Shown here: positions 1 to 10,863 of the stretch, piece by piece
Layout: each line of letters begins with the position of its first letter
How positions within the stretch are numbered: position 1 is the stretch's first letter
Assembly (NCBI GenBank): GCA_011799875.1
Contig: CM022302.1
Coordinates: 100,876,237 to 100,940,236 of the forward strand
Source: Thinopyrum elongatum
Lineage: Eukaryota; Streptophyta; Magnoliopsida; Poales; Poaceae
Direction of reading: 5' to 3'
DNA length: 64,000 nucleotides
Program-made: the position numbers and the translations under genes
Notes under the pieces: generated by a model
The model's input: only the letters and a program-made list of their open reading frames with translations
What the model was told of the DNA's origin: nothing
Database searches by the model: none

Positions 1-1400
1 ATACGCTGCCTCCCCCCTGCTTTTTTACAGAGGCAATATAGAACTATATGAGTGCCGAGTTAAAATTTGGAATTATTCTGGGTTCGTTTGGACTTTTTAT
101 ACATTAATTGAATTTCTGGTCATTTAATGTGCATAATTCAAATTTGAACTACAAGCACATGCTCCAGTGCACCAAAGTTGGTTGAAAAATCACATGTGTG
201 TCCTTGGGTGAATTTCTACGTCCCAGGCAAGAAATGGGAATGAAATTCAAATATCTGGGCGTCGTGGCTCGGCCGGAAATATTGAGAAACTTGGTTTTTT
301 AATTCATGTAAATCCAAAACACGCCTAAAAATCATGAAACTTGGCATGGTGTCATGACATGGCACCAACATGCTGTGGTAAATTTTTTGGCCGAATTGGG
401 ACAAGCTTTGGTATAAGCTTCTTGCAAACCGGAGCTTCTCTCAAGAAGGCTCGTGCTTCCGAGAGGGAACGTGTCACCTCCGTGTGCGAAACGACATACA
501 CTGCCTTCTCCCACCATAATTTTTTTACACAGGCACCTTAGACCAAATAGGAGTTTCGTGCTAAATTTTGGAATTATTCCGGGTTCGTTTGGCCTTTTTT
601 ATACATTAATTGAATTTCTGGGCATTTAATGTGCATAATTCAAATTTGAACTACAAGCACATGCTCCAGTGCACCAAAGTTGGTTGAAAAATCACATGTG
701 TGTCCTTGGGTGAATTTGTAGGTCCCATGCAAGAAATGGGAATGGAATTCAAACATCAGGGCGTCGTGGCTCGGCCGAAAATATTGAGAAACTTGGTTTT
801 TTAATTCATGTAAATCCAAAACACGCCTGAAAATCATGAAACTTGGCATGGTGTCATGACATGGCACCAACATGCTGTGGTAATTTTTTTGGCCGAATTG
901 GGACAAGCTTTGGTATAAGCTTCTTGCAAACTAGAGCTTCTCTCAAGAAGGCTCGTGGTTCCGAGAAGGAACGTGTCACCTCCGTGTGCGAAACGACATA
1001 CACTGCCTTCTCCCGCTTTGATTTTTTTACACAGGCAGCTTAGACCAAATAGGAGTTTCGTGCTAAATTTTGGAATTATTCCGGGTTCGTTTGGCCTTTT
1101 TATACATTAATTGATTTTCCAGGCATTTAATGCACATAATTCAAATTTGAAGTACAAGCGCATGCTCCAGTGCGTAAAAGTTAGTTCGAAAATCATTTAT
1201 GTGTACTTGGGCGAACTTCTAGGTCCCATGGAAGAAGTGGGAATGGAATTCAAACATCTGGGCGTCTTGGCTCTGCCGGAAACATCGAGAAACTTGGTTT
1301 TAAAATTCCCGTAAATCCAAAACTCGCCTGAAAATCATGAAACTTGGCATGGTGTCATGACATGGCACCAACATGCTGTGGTAAATTTTTTGTCCGATTT
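1..1400. repeat. Tandem repeat array, period about 502 bp, roughly 2.8 copies
   Basis: Landmark words recur at constant spacing: 'gggttcgtttgg' near 80, 583 and 1085, and 'catgacatggcaccaacatg' near 353, 855 and 1356, which gives a period of 502-503 bp. The copies differ by scattered substitutions. The array enters from the left edge and stops near 1393-1400, where the third copy diverges abruptly. Short open frames inside it recur in every copy and show no gene structure, so I do not call them. It may be a satellite or an internal array of a transposon that ends at 3599. I do not recognise the family. Confidence 0.85.
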
Positions 1401-2000
1401 GCAAAGGCACACACATTAACAATCAACAAAGTCATTTTGGAACAAGTGCTGTCACGTTACAAATCGGAAACACAAGTATTATTGAAACCGTGGGCGTTCT
1501 ACTTACCATTTACGTGCCGCCACGCGTCCCCTTTTTTTTATTGGCTAGGAGGTGCCGTGCGGGGTAGCTATTTGAGTACGGGAGGCGTGCGATCAGATCC
1601 CTGCGCGTGCTCATTGGGAGGAGAGACCTTTGACCTCTATCCGTCGCCGACCTCCCTCCCAACGTCTCCATTAATGGCGCCCGAGCCCCTATTTCATGGC
1701 GCGGCTATGTCTCACTCTACTGAGATTTAAGAGAGAAAAAAGAAAATCTGGAAAGAAAGTTTTGCACGGATCTTGATGTAAGATCCGACGGACCTATATA
1801 GCATCAACTGTGACTTATAGCAAGACTGATGAATATAAGGACGATGACAGTGGATAATAATTGTCTTACATATTTAGGAAGATAATTAAAAAAGCCACAT
1901 GCGGCAACGCCCGAAATACACAAGGGCAAAAGAAGAAGGAAGACAATGATCTGGCTCGCTGATGTCTACTTTCTTGATGCGTTGCTGCAGGCCGCAGGAA
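1401..2000. other. Intergenic stretch, 3' flank of the minus-strand gene
   Basis: No coding region with gene-like structure is visible. The frame at 1344-1730 starts inside the 502-bp repeat and continues into unrelated sequence, so it is judged incidental. The segment holds the presumed 3' untranslated and termination region of the gene at 2001-2672. Confidence 0.5.
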
Positions 2001-2672
2001 CTATTCTCCGCGGCGAGCGGCGATGAGCAATTTCATGTCCTCAAGACGCTGCTTGAGAACATCCACGGATTCGTCCACCAGCCTTTGGCACTCGATGCGG
2101 AGCATGTCATTCTCGTTCATAAGTTTCTTGATGATGACGCCGTTCCTCTTCAACAAGGCAGTGGTCTCCTCCTGCTGCTCCGCGCTTCCAACGATCTTCG
2201 CCCTCAGCAGGTCACGCTCGGCCTGGAGCTTTGCATTGCCCTCACTTAGTTGCCGCATAATGCCGGTAGCATGTTCAACCGAGGCTTTCATGTCGTCCTG
2301 CAACCTCGCCCAGCCGGAGGTCTGATCCATCTGGCTATGGACGATCACATTCATGCGCCTGTAAGAGTCCTCGCCTGCCCGCGAGACATTTTCCAAGGCC
2401 GCCGTGGCGCGGGAGGACATCTCTGCTGCATTCGCGGCACGGCGGGACATCTTTGCGGCTTCCGCAGCGCGGCCGGACCAGTCTGCTGCATCGACGGCGC
2501 AGCGGGACCTCCGTGCTGCTTCGGCGGCGCGGCGGGACCACGGTGCCGCTACGGCCGCGCGGCGGGACATGTCGGCTGCTTTCGCGGCGAGGCGGGACCT
2601 CTCTTGTGCTTCCGCTTCCATGCTCACCTCTCCCTGGTGGTAATCTCTCGACCCAAAACTCACGCTGGCCAT
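2001..2672 (-). CDS. Alanine-rich decapeptide-repeat coiled-coil protein
   Basis: This is an intronless frame of 223 residues that I cannot assign to a named family. After a short N-terminus (MASVSFGSRDYHQG) there are about six consecutive ten-residue units, residues about 26-90, built on the pattern SRRAAxAAxx. They correspond to a 30-bp DNA period. The C-terminal half (about 115-215) is rich in Glu, Leu, Lys and Arg with heptad-like spacing, so a coiled coil is likely. There is no signal peptide or membrane segment. The first ATG is chosen because a TATAAATA box lies about 90 bp upstream. The function is unknown; a structural or adaptor role would be a guess. It sits between a tandem array and a CACTA terminus at 3599, so it may be a host gene or a gene carried by that element. 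Confidence 0.6.
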   Translation of the reverse strand: MASVSFGSRDYHQGEVSMEAEAQERSRLAAKAADMSRRAAVAAPWSRRAAEAARRSRCAVDAADWSGRAAEAAKMSRRAANAAEMSSRATAALENVSRAGEDSYRRMNVIVHSQMDQTSGWARLQDDMKASVEHATGIMRQLSEGNAKLQAERDLLRAKIVGSAEQQEETTALLKRNGVIIKKLMNENDMLRIECQRLVDESVDVLKQRLEDMKLLIAARRGE

Positions 2673-2761
2673 GGCAGACGCAAGGGAATGATGATGAATG
2701 ACTTGTTTGTTTTTGTGGATGAGGAGTTGAGGAGGAATGTGCAGTCATCTTGGAGTAGTAG

Positions 2762-2769
2762 TATTTATA
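2762..2769 (-). promoter_or_regulatory. TATA box of the alanine-rich repeat gene
   Basis: The minus strand reads TATAAATA here, about 90 bp before the ATG at 2672. That leaves room for a 5' untranslated region of roughly 60 bp. Between here and 3050 I see no further gene. Confidence 0.55.
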
Positions 2770-3050
2770 ACCGAGTACTAATTCGCTCCTAAGTGGGAAA
2801 CCATTTAGGTTTTGATCGGTGTGAACAGGTTTGCAATTAAATATAGCGTGGTAGTAATTTCGAATGTGACGGGACGCAGGCTCAAAATTTATTGACGGTT
2901 CTATAATTTCTAAGTGCGGCACTAGTCCCGGACGGCGTAACGTGGGCACGCTTTCTCAGCCACGTACGTGGCGTTTGCACCATAGGGTGCACCACAATAG
3001 GCAATGTCAGCACACGTCTTGTTCCAACAACCATGCGCGCTCGTTATTAC

Positions 3051-3599
3051 CATCACGCACGCTTCTTTTAATTAGAATGTGTGCCCGTCTAGCGCACACA
3101 CATTGATTTGTCTAACTGTTTCTGTTTGTTGTGACTAATTGCAAACAGTTCATCCATGTGAAGTGTATGTCGTCAATCGCAGACACTTTGATCTGGCTGA
3201 CCATTTCTGTTGTGTTGCCTAATCGCAAACAGTTAATCCTTCTGAAGCGATACACCCTCAATCGCACACACCTTCATCTGGCTGCCCATTTCTGTTGTTC
3301 CGCCTCATCACAAACAGTTAATCCGAGTGAACTGTATGCCGTATATCGCACATACCTTCATCTGGCTGCCCATTTCTGTTCTTCTTCCTCATCACAAATA
3401 GTTAATTGAACTGAACCATATGCCCCGCATCGCACACGCAACTAAAATCTGAACAGTGTTTGATGAATCCTTCATCACAAACGTTTTCCATATTTTTTGA
3501 CGGTTTTTTTACATCACCGTTTGTGATTAATGCATCACACACAGTTTTGTCAAAGGGTCTCTGATCGTAGTGTCGCGTTAGCAGCATCCTGCAGTAGTG
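3051..3599. mobile_element. Right terminus of a CACTA-superfamily element (left end off-window)
   Basis: The segment ends in CAGTAGTG at 3592-3599, the reverse complement of CACTACTG, a CACTA-type terminus. Just inside lie about four direct repeats of 84-90 bp (3114-3460). Each contains 'caaacagtt' and a phrase like 'cttcatctggctg', as in subterminal repeats of this superfamily. I could not find the opposite terminus between 1 and 3000. Either the element starts to the left of the window, and then includes the 502-bp array and the alanine-rich gene, or this is a truncated relic. The next three bases, TTA, would be the target duplication. Confidence 0.6.
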
Positions 3600-4240
3600 T
3601 TATGTGGGCTTTAGCCGTTGGTTTTCTCCCTCTCTATATGTTTTTTGTTATTGTATTTAATTTTTTCTATAATTTTTAGTAACTGCCCTGAGATAGTGGG
3701 TTTTGCTCGTTTGTTTTTTTCTTCCATGATCGTGGGCTTTAGCCGTCAGTTTTCTCCCACTCCACTTTTAACCTCCGCTCTCCTCCGTTCCCCTCCCCTC
3801 CCCTCGGTTAGTTATTTGCAATCCCTTCCTTCTTCGTTCCACTTCTCTCCTCTTCGGCGCATAGAAGCTGCTTCTCCAGTTTCGCCGTGGGAGTGTCGAC
3901 CGGCGGGTTGAACTTGAGCAGAAGCTCTGTGTGTTGTATTGGTTCCTCTGCTCTTCCCTCGACTCCCCTAGCATCCCCTATTCCTCTGATTTTTTCCTGT
4001 ATTCTAAGTTGTTGCTCTCCTGCTGTCTCAGGCTGGATTCGCTAGGGAAGCTTTGTTTGTGTGGTTTTTCCGGTGAGCGGCTCGCGTGTATTAGACTAGA
4101 TTCGGTGGTGGAGTTTGTGTTTTGGTGGTAAGAGTTTTGCTTTGGTTGGCGTCCTTCATTTCTGAAATCGGTAAGAACCCTAATTTTTGGTCATGTGTCT
4201 TGCATTTCTGGTTCGGCAGATTTTAGGTTTGTAGATCTCA
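3600..4240 (+). promoter_or_regulatory. Promoter and 5' untranslated region of the Ulp1-type gene
   Basis: This has no long reading frame of its own. A segment of about 26 bp containing 'gtgggctttagccgt' occurs twice (near 3603 and 3730). It is followed by a pyrimidine-rich tract (3755-3860) typical of grass leaders. The first good start codon that leads into a spliceable frame is at 4241. The exact promoter is not resolved. Confidence 0.4.
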
Positions 4241-4861
4241 ATGGGTACGTCACCGAGTCCAAAGAAGGTGGATGCAGGTAATTCGCTGTGCTGAAACTTT
4301 TCTTTTTTCTTTTTGCTGATGATGTTTTATCAGATCTGGAGCATAATAGGTTTTTAGTTGTATAGGTGTTATCGTATGGACATTACAATTTGTATGCATT
4401 TCGATAGTTGTTAATTTTTGCCCTTTAATGTGTGGTATGTCTAGTTTTAGGTCGTTGTCACCTGCATACAGGTTGGAGTACTGATGACTACGTGTAGATT
4501 GAACTGTTGTGGTGGTGGCATCTGAATAGTTTGTAATAGTCTGAGAAGAACTACTAGGATGTTGAAAGAGTTTACATTTTGAAGTTCGGTGTGCGAGTAG
4601 TGGGGTTATATTATTTTATTGGTTGCTTTCATGTTCATGAACTGACGTGTTGTCATGTTTGTGCACTGGTAGGGTTCATATAATTGAACTGATTGCTTGT
4701 TCATGTATTTTCTTTTTTTCCCTTTTTTGCTGATTATCATGTTGTTGCAGATGTTGGAGCGCCGGTGCCTCCTGATTCTGACAAATCAGACCGCTTTCAA
4801 GATCTTGTGAATGTTATTTTTGAGATACCAAATCCTCTAGAAGAACTTGCGAGTGTTGCTA
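4241..4861 (+). pseudogene. Ulp1-type gene, exons 1 and 2
   Basis: Exon 1 is 4241-4277. It starts with ATG, reads MGTSPSPKKVDA, and ends at a GTAATT donor. Exon 2 starts at 4751 after 'gttgttgcag' and continues in the matching phase with VGAPVPPDSDKSDRFQDLVN. It ends at 4852 or 4861; both have GT and both give the phase that exon 3 requires. No domain is recognised in these short exons. Confidence 0.5.
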
Positions 4862-5035
4862 GTGTTTCTCTTTTATTTGCTCTTTTTTAGCATCCTTGCA
4901 TACATAAATGTGTTTAGTTACCTTAGTTGTTCCTTTTGTTTTTATATCTGATGCTATACACCTTATTTTATTTGTCTCTGCAATGTTGATTGTTTTTAAT
5001 TTATATTTGTGTGCTTATGTTTTTTGTTTATGCAG

Positions 5036-5814
5036 TTAATGATAGCCATGCTGCTGCTGAGGACATTGCTGATGTTGTGAAAGATATTAATGATGGAATT
5101 TATTCTCTCGATTTTGGTGATGGTGATTGGAGCTTGCAGATGTCTGTTACTCAGTCTCAGAGTGTGGATGGCACTGAGCCTATTACTCAGGCTAAGGATG
5201 TTCCTATGCAGTTACAGCTGGAGGACGAAAGGATAAGAAAGAAGAAAGGTGATTTTCACAAGAGAAAGGAGTTGGATCGGTGTCGAAAGGCTACTTGCAT
5301 GCAACCAAGTGCTGAGGATGTTGCTCAAGCTGGAGATGGTGAAGGTGGTGACGAGGCCGTTGCAACTGGTCATGCTGGGTCTCATGGAACTGACATGCCT
5401 GTCAAGACGAACTTGTTGCAGACCCGGTTGACGCAAGTGTTTCCTCGTGAGGCAGTTATGGCAAAGAAAACTGGTTTGAAGAGAAAGATGGCAGATCCAA
5501 ATCCTGATGGCACACAGAGGCGTAGCCCACGTGTGAAAGCTGCTTCCCAACCTGATGTAGATAGTGTTGCTGTCAAGATTGGTCCAAGCACACTTGGTGG
5601 CTCCCCTGTTCGTCGGAGTCCACGAGTTTTGGCAAATAAGAAGCCTTCTTCGTCTCCTCTTCCGAAGCGGTCTTCGTTGAAGAAAAATAAGAAGCGCAAA
5701 GTTCCTCCTGCAAAGGTGAACAAAGGTGTGAAGAAGCGTGCTCGTGTCGAGGCTGAAGATCCTGCATTTGAGGGAGATGATATTAAAGTTAATTCTGAAG
5801 ATGAATATGCAGTG
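5036..5814 (+). pseudogene. Ulp1-type gene, exon 3: basic nuclear-type region
   Basis: The exon is bounded by a 'ttatgcag' acceptor and a 'gtatgt' donor and encodes about 260 residues. The first part is acidic. The second part is strongly basic, with two RRSPRV blocks and Lys/Arg clusters such as KKNKKRK and KKRARVE, which look like nuclear localisation signals or DNA-contacting tails. A nuclear location fits a SUMO-protease-like product. I recognise no folded domain. Confidence 0.55.
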
Positions 5815-6185
5815 GTATGTGTTTTTTTTTTGTTTTTGAAATTTTCTAGTTACTGATTTTTTTTGAATTATATACCTTTGTTTTTAGTCTTTGCTGAAGT
5901 ATGTTAGTTATTTATTGTGTTTATTTGTATTAGTCATGCACACTGGACTTAATTATATTCGTAAAAACAATATTTTTGTTTTGGGATACGTGTTTGTACT
6001 GTATGTGACTTACTAGTTGTACTTCCAATTGAGGCTTGGTCATTTGTTTGCATCAATTGAGGGTGGTACTGACGTTGTTTTAATAGTTGAACTTGTGCAA
6101 TCATTTTATTTCCTTCTTGCCTTCATATGTTTGTTTCGTTTTTTATATTCATTGAATTAAGTTGTGCCTTCTTTATTTCATTTAG

Positions 6186-7078
6186 ACCCTCTTAGCTTTA
6201 GGAGTCCGGTCAAGCCGGTGAGAGGCAATGAGGGAAAAGTTTCTTTGGATGAAGGTCACTTACAGCAATTGAATATAACTGTGCGATGTTCATTGAAAGA
6301 GATAGATACTTGTGCTCGTTTGCTTGAGAGTCGCCATGTGGCTAGAGTTCATGCAACTGGTTTTGGATCTATCTTCCAATGGAAGGTGAAGTCTAACATT
6401 TCCCGCCCTCTGATGGGAGTTTTGTACCTGAAGATAGATCCTGATACGATGACTCTTGACATGGGTGGGGCGAATAAGAAGCTTCGCATCACTAGTGATG
6501 GTATACAACAACTTTTCGGGTTCCCTCATGGTGGTCGCTCTGCACCAAGGCCGTCAGAGGACGGATATGGCGATGCTCTGCTGAAGTTAAGATCGGATCT
6601 TGACATTAGCAGGAGCCAAGATATCAAGACGAAGGATTTGAGGGATAAGCTCAAGGTGCTTGTCAAGGATCCTAGTAAAGATGACCTTGCTCTAAAAGTA
6701 TTCTTCATTATTGTGTTCATGAAAGTTGTGTTGCCTAGTGCCGCCACTCGTGTTTCCAGAGAGGCAGCAATGTTTGAGGATCTCGTCATTGATGACATGG
6801 CTAATATGGATTATTGCCAGCTGATGGTTGATGAGCTTAGAAGGGCTGTTGTCAGGTACCAAGATGGTGTTATCTTCGGGAAGGCAATCACAGGCTGTGC
6901 TACAGGGCCTGTATTAATGTACCTTGACTGCCTCATCCGTGGCAAGATTCCGGATGTTAACATGTGAGTCCCCCGCTTATGTTTCATGGATCAAGACAAG
7001 CTTTCCGATCTGGCTGATGTAGATTTGATAAGAAGAGGAAATGCAGATCCAAGGACTTGGGTGTTTGGGAAGCTTCCG
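6186..7078 (+). pseudogene. Ulp1-type gene, exon 4: conserved central domain with an in-frame stop
   Basis: This encodes the family's conserved central region, with motifs LLESRHVARVHATGFGSIF, LGKKLRIT-like text and FFIIVFMKVVLPSAATRVS. It resembles regions that precede Ulp1 domains in many uncharacterised grass proteins (my recollection). A TGA at 6965-6967 interrupts the frame. The same frame stays open for another 37 codons, to a donor at 7079, ending in WVFGKLP. This suggests a nonsense change rather than the natural end. The 5' border is uncertain: no AG near 6185-6202 restores the phase left by exon 3, so a small indel or a missed mini-exon is possible. Confidence 0.55.
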
Positions 7079-7401
7079 GTGAGTTTTATTTCTATCCTGT
7101 CTTGCAGCCCTTTTATTATTTAGGTATAGCTGTTTTGCTAGAGTGAACATGTGTACTGCAGAGTTACCTGTTTAGATTTGTCTGTTCTTAAGCTTGTGAG
7201 ATTTTATGTATGATCTTTAGTACTGTTGTGTCATATGTGGTTGAACTGAATCTCTTGTTCACATGACCTGTTTGTAAACACTAATAAGTTGGCACTGACA
7301 GTGAAAGCATGTTAGTACTGAGGATTTAAATATGTTAATTTAATGTTATTTTTTCCTGTTTGTTGCATTGATTAATTAACTCTTTTTCCCCTTGTTTGTA
7401 G

Positions 7402-8185
7402 TGGAAAACTCAAGATGAAATTGTCTTTTTCCAGGCCTATAAACGGCCAGTCCTTGAGATGCCCTCTCAAGTTCCAAAGATTTCATCTTCGCACAATGAG
7501 TTGATAGATGGTCGTCGTAGTGTTGAGGGTGCTGGTTATGTTCCTCTTAGCCCTAGTAAGGCTAGTACTTCGCAGAGGCAGGGCTTTGGTATCGATGTAG
7601 CCGTTTCTGTGTTGGAGCGCGTTGAGCATGTTTTTATTAATGTGCGTTCTGAGCTGGAAAAGGTCCCAACTATAGTTGAGCATCTAAGCTGTATTGATGG
7701 TATCCTTCCTGATGGTCATCAATTTAATGCCGAGGAAGCAGTGGACTATATTGAGCTGGACAGAATTTTAATTAGTGATATGCGTGATGGTGCTGCTCAA
7801 CTAATTCAGAGCTCGGTGTGCCTATTGAACAACATGACGCGTTCCAAAACTATGCAAGACTCTCGCTGCAAGCCATATGAAGAAAGTGTTGATGTTGTTA
7901 TCAAGCAGATGGAATAGGTTGAGGTTGCTGCCACTGCCAGGAGGGCTGGTGATGGTACTAAGGCTAATATTTCTGACCACCATATGAATGATGTCAGTTT
8001 GGAGTCCCCTGTTCTTGAGGTGAGTCAGTCCTTGATCTTTGCATTTTTACTAGGTTGTTCTGCTGTCAATAGTGTAATTGAACTTGCTCATGTTCATTTG
8101 TTTATTTTTTATGCAGGAGACCAGTCATGGTGTTGAGGGTGCTGTTGACTGTGGAGTTAATTATCCATCTACTGATAAGAGCACG
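7402..8185 (+). pseudogene. Ulp1-type gene, exons 5 and 6
   Basis: Exon 5 (7402-8019) starts in phase 0 with WKTQDEIVFFQAYKRP and is open except for TAG at 7915-7917. The frame continues past that stop for 34 codons to a GTGAGT donor. Exon 6 (8117-8185) begins ETSHGVEGAV after 'atgcag' and ends at a GT donor in phase 0. The Copia nest begins 58 bp later, at 8244, so it lies in the following intron. The protein text around 7600-7880 has helical, coiled-coil-like spacing but no named domain. Confidence 0.5.
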
Positions 8186-8238
8186 GTTATTTTTATTTTT
8201 TATTGTGTTTACATAGATTCTTGAATTTTCATGTGCAC

Positions 8239-8243
8239 CACTG
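8239..8243. repeat. Target-site duplication CACTG, left copy
   Basis: CACTG directly precedes the terminal TG of Copia element B. The same five bases follow its last CA at 34485-34489. This shows that B is one insertion bounded by 8244 and 34484. Confidence 0.9.
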
Positions 8244-9138
8244 TGTTGGGGAACGTAGTAATAATTCAAAAAAATTCCTACGCATCACCAAGATCAATCT
8301 ATGGAGAGACTAGCAACGAGAGAGAGAGGAGTGCATCTTCATACCCTTGAAGATCGCGATGCGGAAGCGTTGCAAGAACGCGGTTGGAGGAGTCGTACAC
8401 GTAGTGATTCAGATCGCGGTTGATTCCGATCTAAGCACCGAACAACGGCGCCTCCGCGTTCAACACACGTGCAGCCCGGTGACGTCTCCCACGCCTTGAT
8501 CCAGCATGGAGAGAGGGAGAGGTTGGGGAAGACAACTCCAGCAGCAGCATGACGGCGTGGTGGTGTTGGAGCAGCGTGGTACTCCGGCAGAGCTTCGCCA
8601 AGCACTACGAAAGACGAGGAGGTGGAGAGGTAGGGCTGCGCCAAGAGGGAGAGAGATTCATCTTCCTGGCAGCCCCAAAACCCCCACTATATATAGGAGG
8701 AGGGGAGGGGGGTGCGCCCCCTCTAGGGTTCCCACCCTAGGGGGGGCGGCAGCCCTAGATGGGATGGAGGGGGGCGGCCAAGAGCGGGAGAGAGGGGGGC
8801 GCGCCCTAGGGTGGGCCTTAGGCCCATCTGCGCCTAGGGTTTCCCCTTTCTCCTCCTTGCTGTGCCTTGGGCCTTGGTGGGAGGCACACCAGCCCACTCA
8901 GGGGCTGGTCCCTTCCCACTCTTGGCCCATGCAAGCCTCCGGGGCTGGTGGCCCCACCCGGTGGACCCCCGGAACCCTTCCGGTGGTCCCAGTACATTAC
9001 CGGTGACGCCCGAAACACTTCCGGTGACCAAAACATCACTTCCTATATATTATTCTTTACCTCCGGACCATTCCGGAACTCATCGTGACGTCCGGGATCT
9101 CATCCGGGACTCCGAACAACATTCGGTAACCACGTACA
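8244..9138 (-). repeat. Element B 3' LTR, outer part
   Basis: It begins TGTTGGGGAACG and matches the first half of the LTR at 32708-34484. It breaks at 9138, where element A is inserted, and resumes at 17883. A TATATATA run near 8690-8697 is the likely TATA region of the minus-strand promoter. Confidence 0.9.
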
Positions 9139-10863
9139 TGTTGGAAATATGCCCTAGAGGCAATAATAAAATGGTTATTATTATATTTCCTTGTTCATGA
9201 TAATTGTCTGTTATTCATGCTATAATTGTGTTATCCGGAAATCGTAATACATGTGTGAATACATAGACCACAACATGTCCCTAGTAAGCCTCTAGTTGAC
9301 TAGCTCGTTGATCAATAGATGGTTACAGTTTCCTGACCATGGACATTGGATGTCATTGATAACGGGATCACATCATTAGGAGAATGATGTGATGGACAAG
9401 ACCCAATCCTTAGCCTAGCACTAGATCGTGTAGTTCGTTTGCTAAAGCTTTTCCAATGTCAAGTAACTTTTCCTTAGACCATGAGATTGTGCAACTCCCG
9501 GATACCGTAGGAGTGCTTTGGGTGTACCAAACGTCACAACGTAACTGGGTGGCTATAAAGGTGCACTACGGGTATCTCCGAAAGTGTCTGTTGGGTTGGC
9601 ACGAATCGAGACTGGGATTTGTCACTCCGTGTGACGGAGAGGTACCTCTGGGCCCACTCGGTAGGACATCATCATAATGAGCTCAATGTGATCAAGGAGT
9701 TGTTCACGGGATGATGTGTTACGGAAACGAGTAAAGAGACTTGCCGGTAAAGAGATTGAACAAGGTATCGAGATACCGACGATCGAATCTCGGGCAAGTA
9801 TCGTACCGATAGACAAAGGGAATTGTGTACGGGATTGATTGAATCCTCGACATCGTGGTTCATCCGATGAGATCATCGAGGAGCATGTGGGAGCCAACAT
9901 GGGTATCCAGATCCCGCTGTTGGTTATTGACCGGAGAATCGTCTCGGTCATGTCTACGTGTCTCCCGAACCCGTAGGGTCTACACACTTAAGGTTCGGTG
10001 ACGCTAGGGTTGTAGGGAAAGTTTGTACGTGGTTACCGAATGTTGTTCGGAGTCCCGGATGAGATCCCAGACGTCACGAGGAGTTCCGGAATGGTCCGGA
10101 GGTGAAGATTTATATATGGGAAGTTGTCATACGGTCACCGGAATAGTTTCGGGGGTTATCGGTATTGTACCGGGACCACCGAAAGGTGTCCGGAGGTCCA
10201 CCTGGTGGGGCTGATTTACCCGGGAGGCCTAATGGGCTGTATATGGGAGGGAACCAGCCCCCTAGTGGGCTGGTGCGCCCCCCCAAGGGCCCATGGCGCC
10301 TAGGGTTGGGAAACCCTAGGGGAGGGAGCCTTCCACCTTGCTTGGGGGGCAAGTTTCCCTCCCCTGGCCGCCTCCCCTCCCCTCAGATTGGATCTGAGGG
10401 GGCCGGCCCCCTCTCCTCTTCCCACTATAAATAGTGGAGGGGTGGGAGGGAGGCCATACCTCATCCCTGGCGCAGCCCCTCCCCTCTCCAACACCTCCTC
10501 CTCCTCCCGCGGTGCTTGGCGAAGCCCTGCAGGAATACCACGCAGCACCAACTCCACCACGCCGTCGTGCTGCTGCAGGAGCTGTCCTCCCCAACCTCTC
10601 CTCCCCCCTTGCTGGATCAAGAAGGAGGAGACGTCTCCGCTCCGTACGTGTGTTGAACACGGAGGTGCCGTCCGTTCGGCGCTCGGTCATCGGTGATTTG
10701 GATCACGACGAGTACGACTCCATCAACCCCGTTCTCTTGAACGCTTCCGCTCGCGATCTACAAGGGTATGTAGATGCACTCCCCTCTCTCGTTGCTAGAT
10801 GACTCCATAGATTGATCTTGGTGATGCGTAGAAAATTTTAAAATTCTGCTACGATCCCCAACA
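9139..10863 (+). repeat. Element A 5' LTR
   Basis: It runs from TGTTGGAAATATG to CCCCAACA. It contains the CTATAAATAG promoter block described separately. Several short GC-rich frames (for example 10434-10802) recur in all related LTRs here and are not called as genes. Confidence 0.93.
10426..10433 (+). promoter_or_regulatory. LTR TATA box of element A
   Basis: TATAAATA sits in a GC-rich context in the 5' LTR. The same block occurs in the 3' LTR near 17440 and, reversed, in element C near 23976 and 30982. BARE-1-type LTRs are known to promote transcription from TATA boxes in this region. Confidence 0.6.

Noticed and set aside
2250..2792. Plus-strand and alternative minus-strand frames overlapping the alanine-rich gene (180 and 204 residues)
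   Set aside because: The 30-bp repeat keeps several frames open. Only the 223-residue minus-strand frame has a TATA box at a suitable distance and a plausible coiled-coil C-terminus.
10300..10802. Several overlapping GC-rich open frames in the Copia LTRs (also at 17314-17816, 23602-24406, 30737-31414, 8506-9006 and 33021-33615)
   Set aside because: They recur at the same place in every LTR copy, on both strands, with Pro/Gly-rich low-complexity text and no domain. They follow from the GC-rich promoter region lacking stops.
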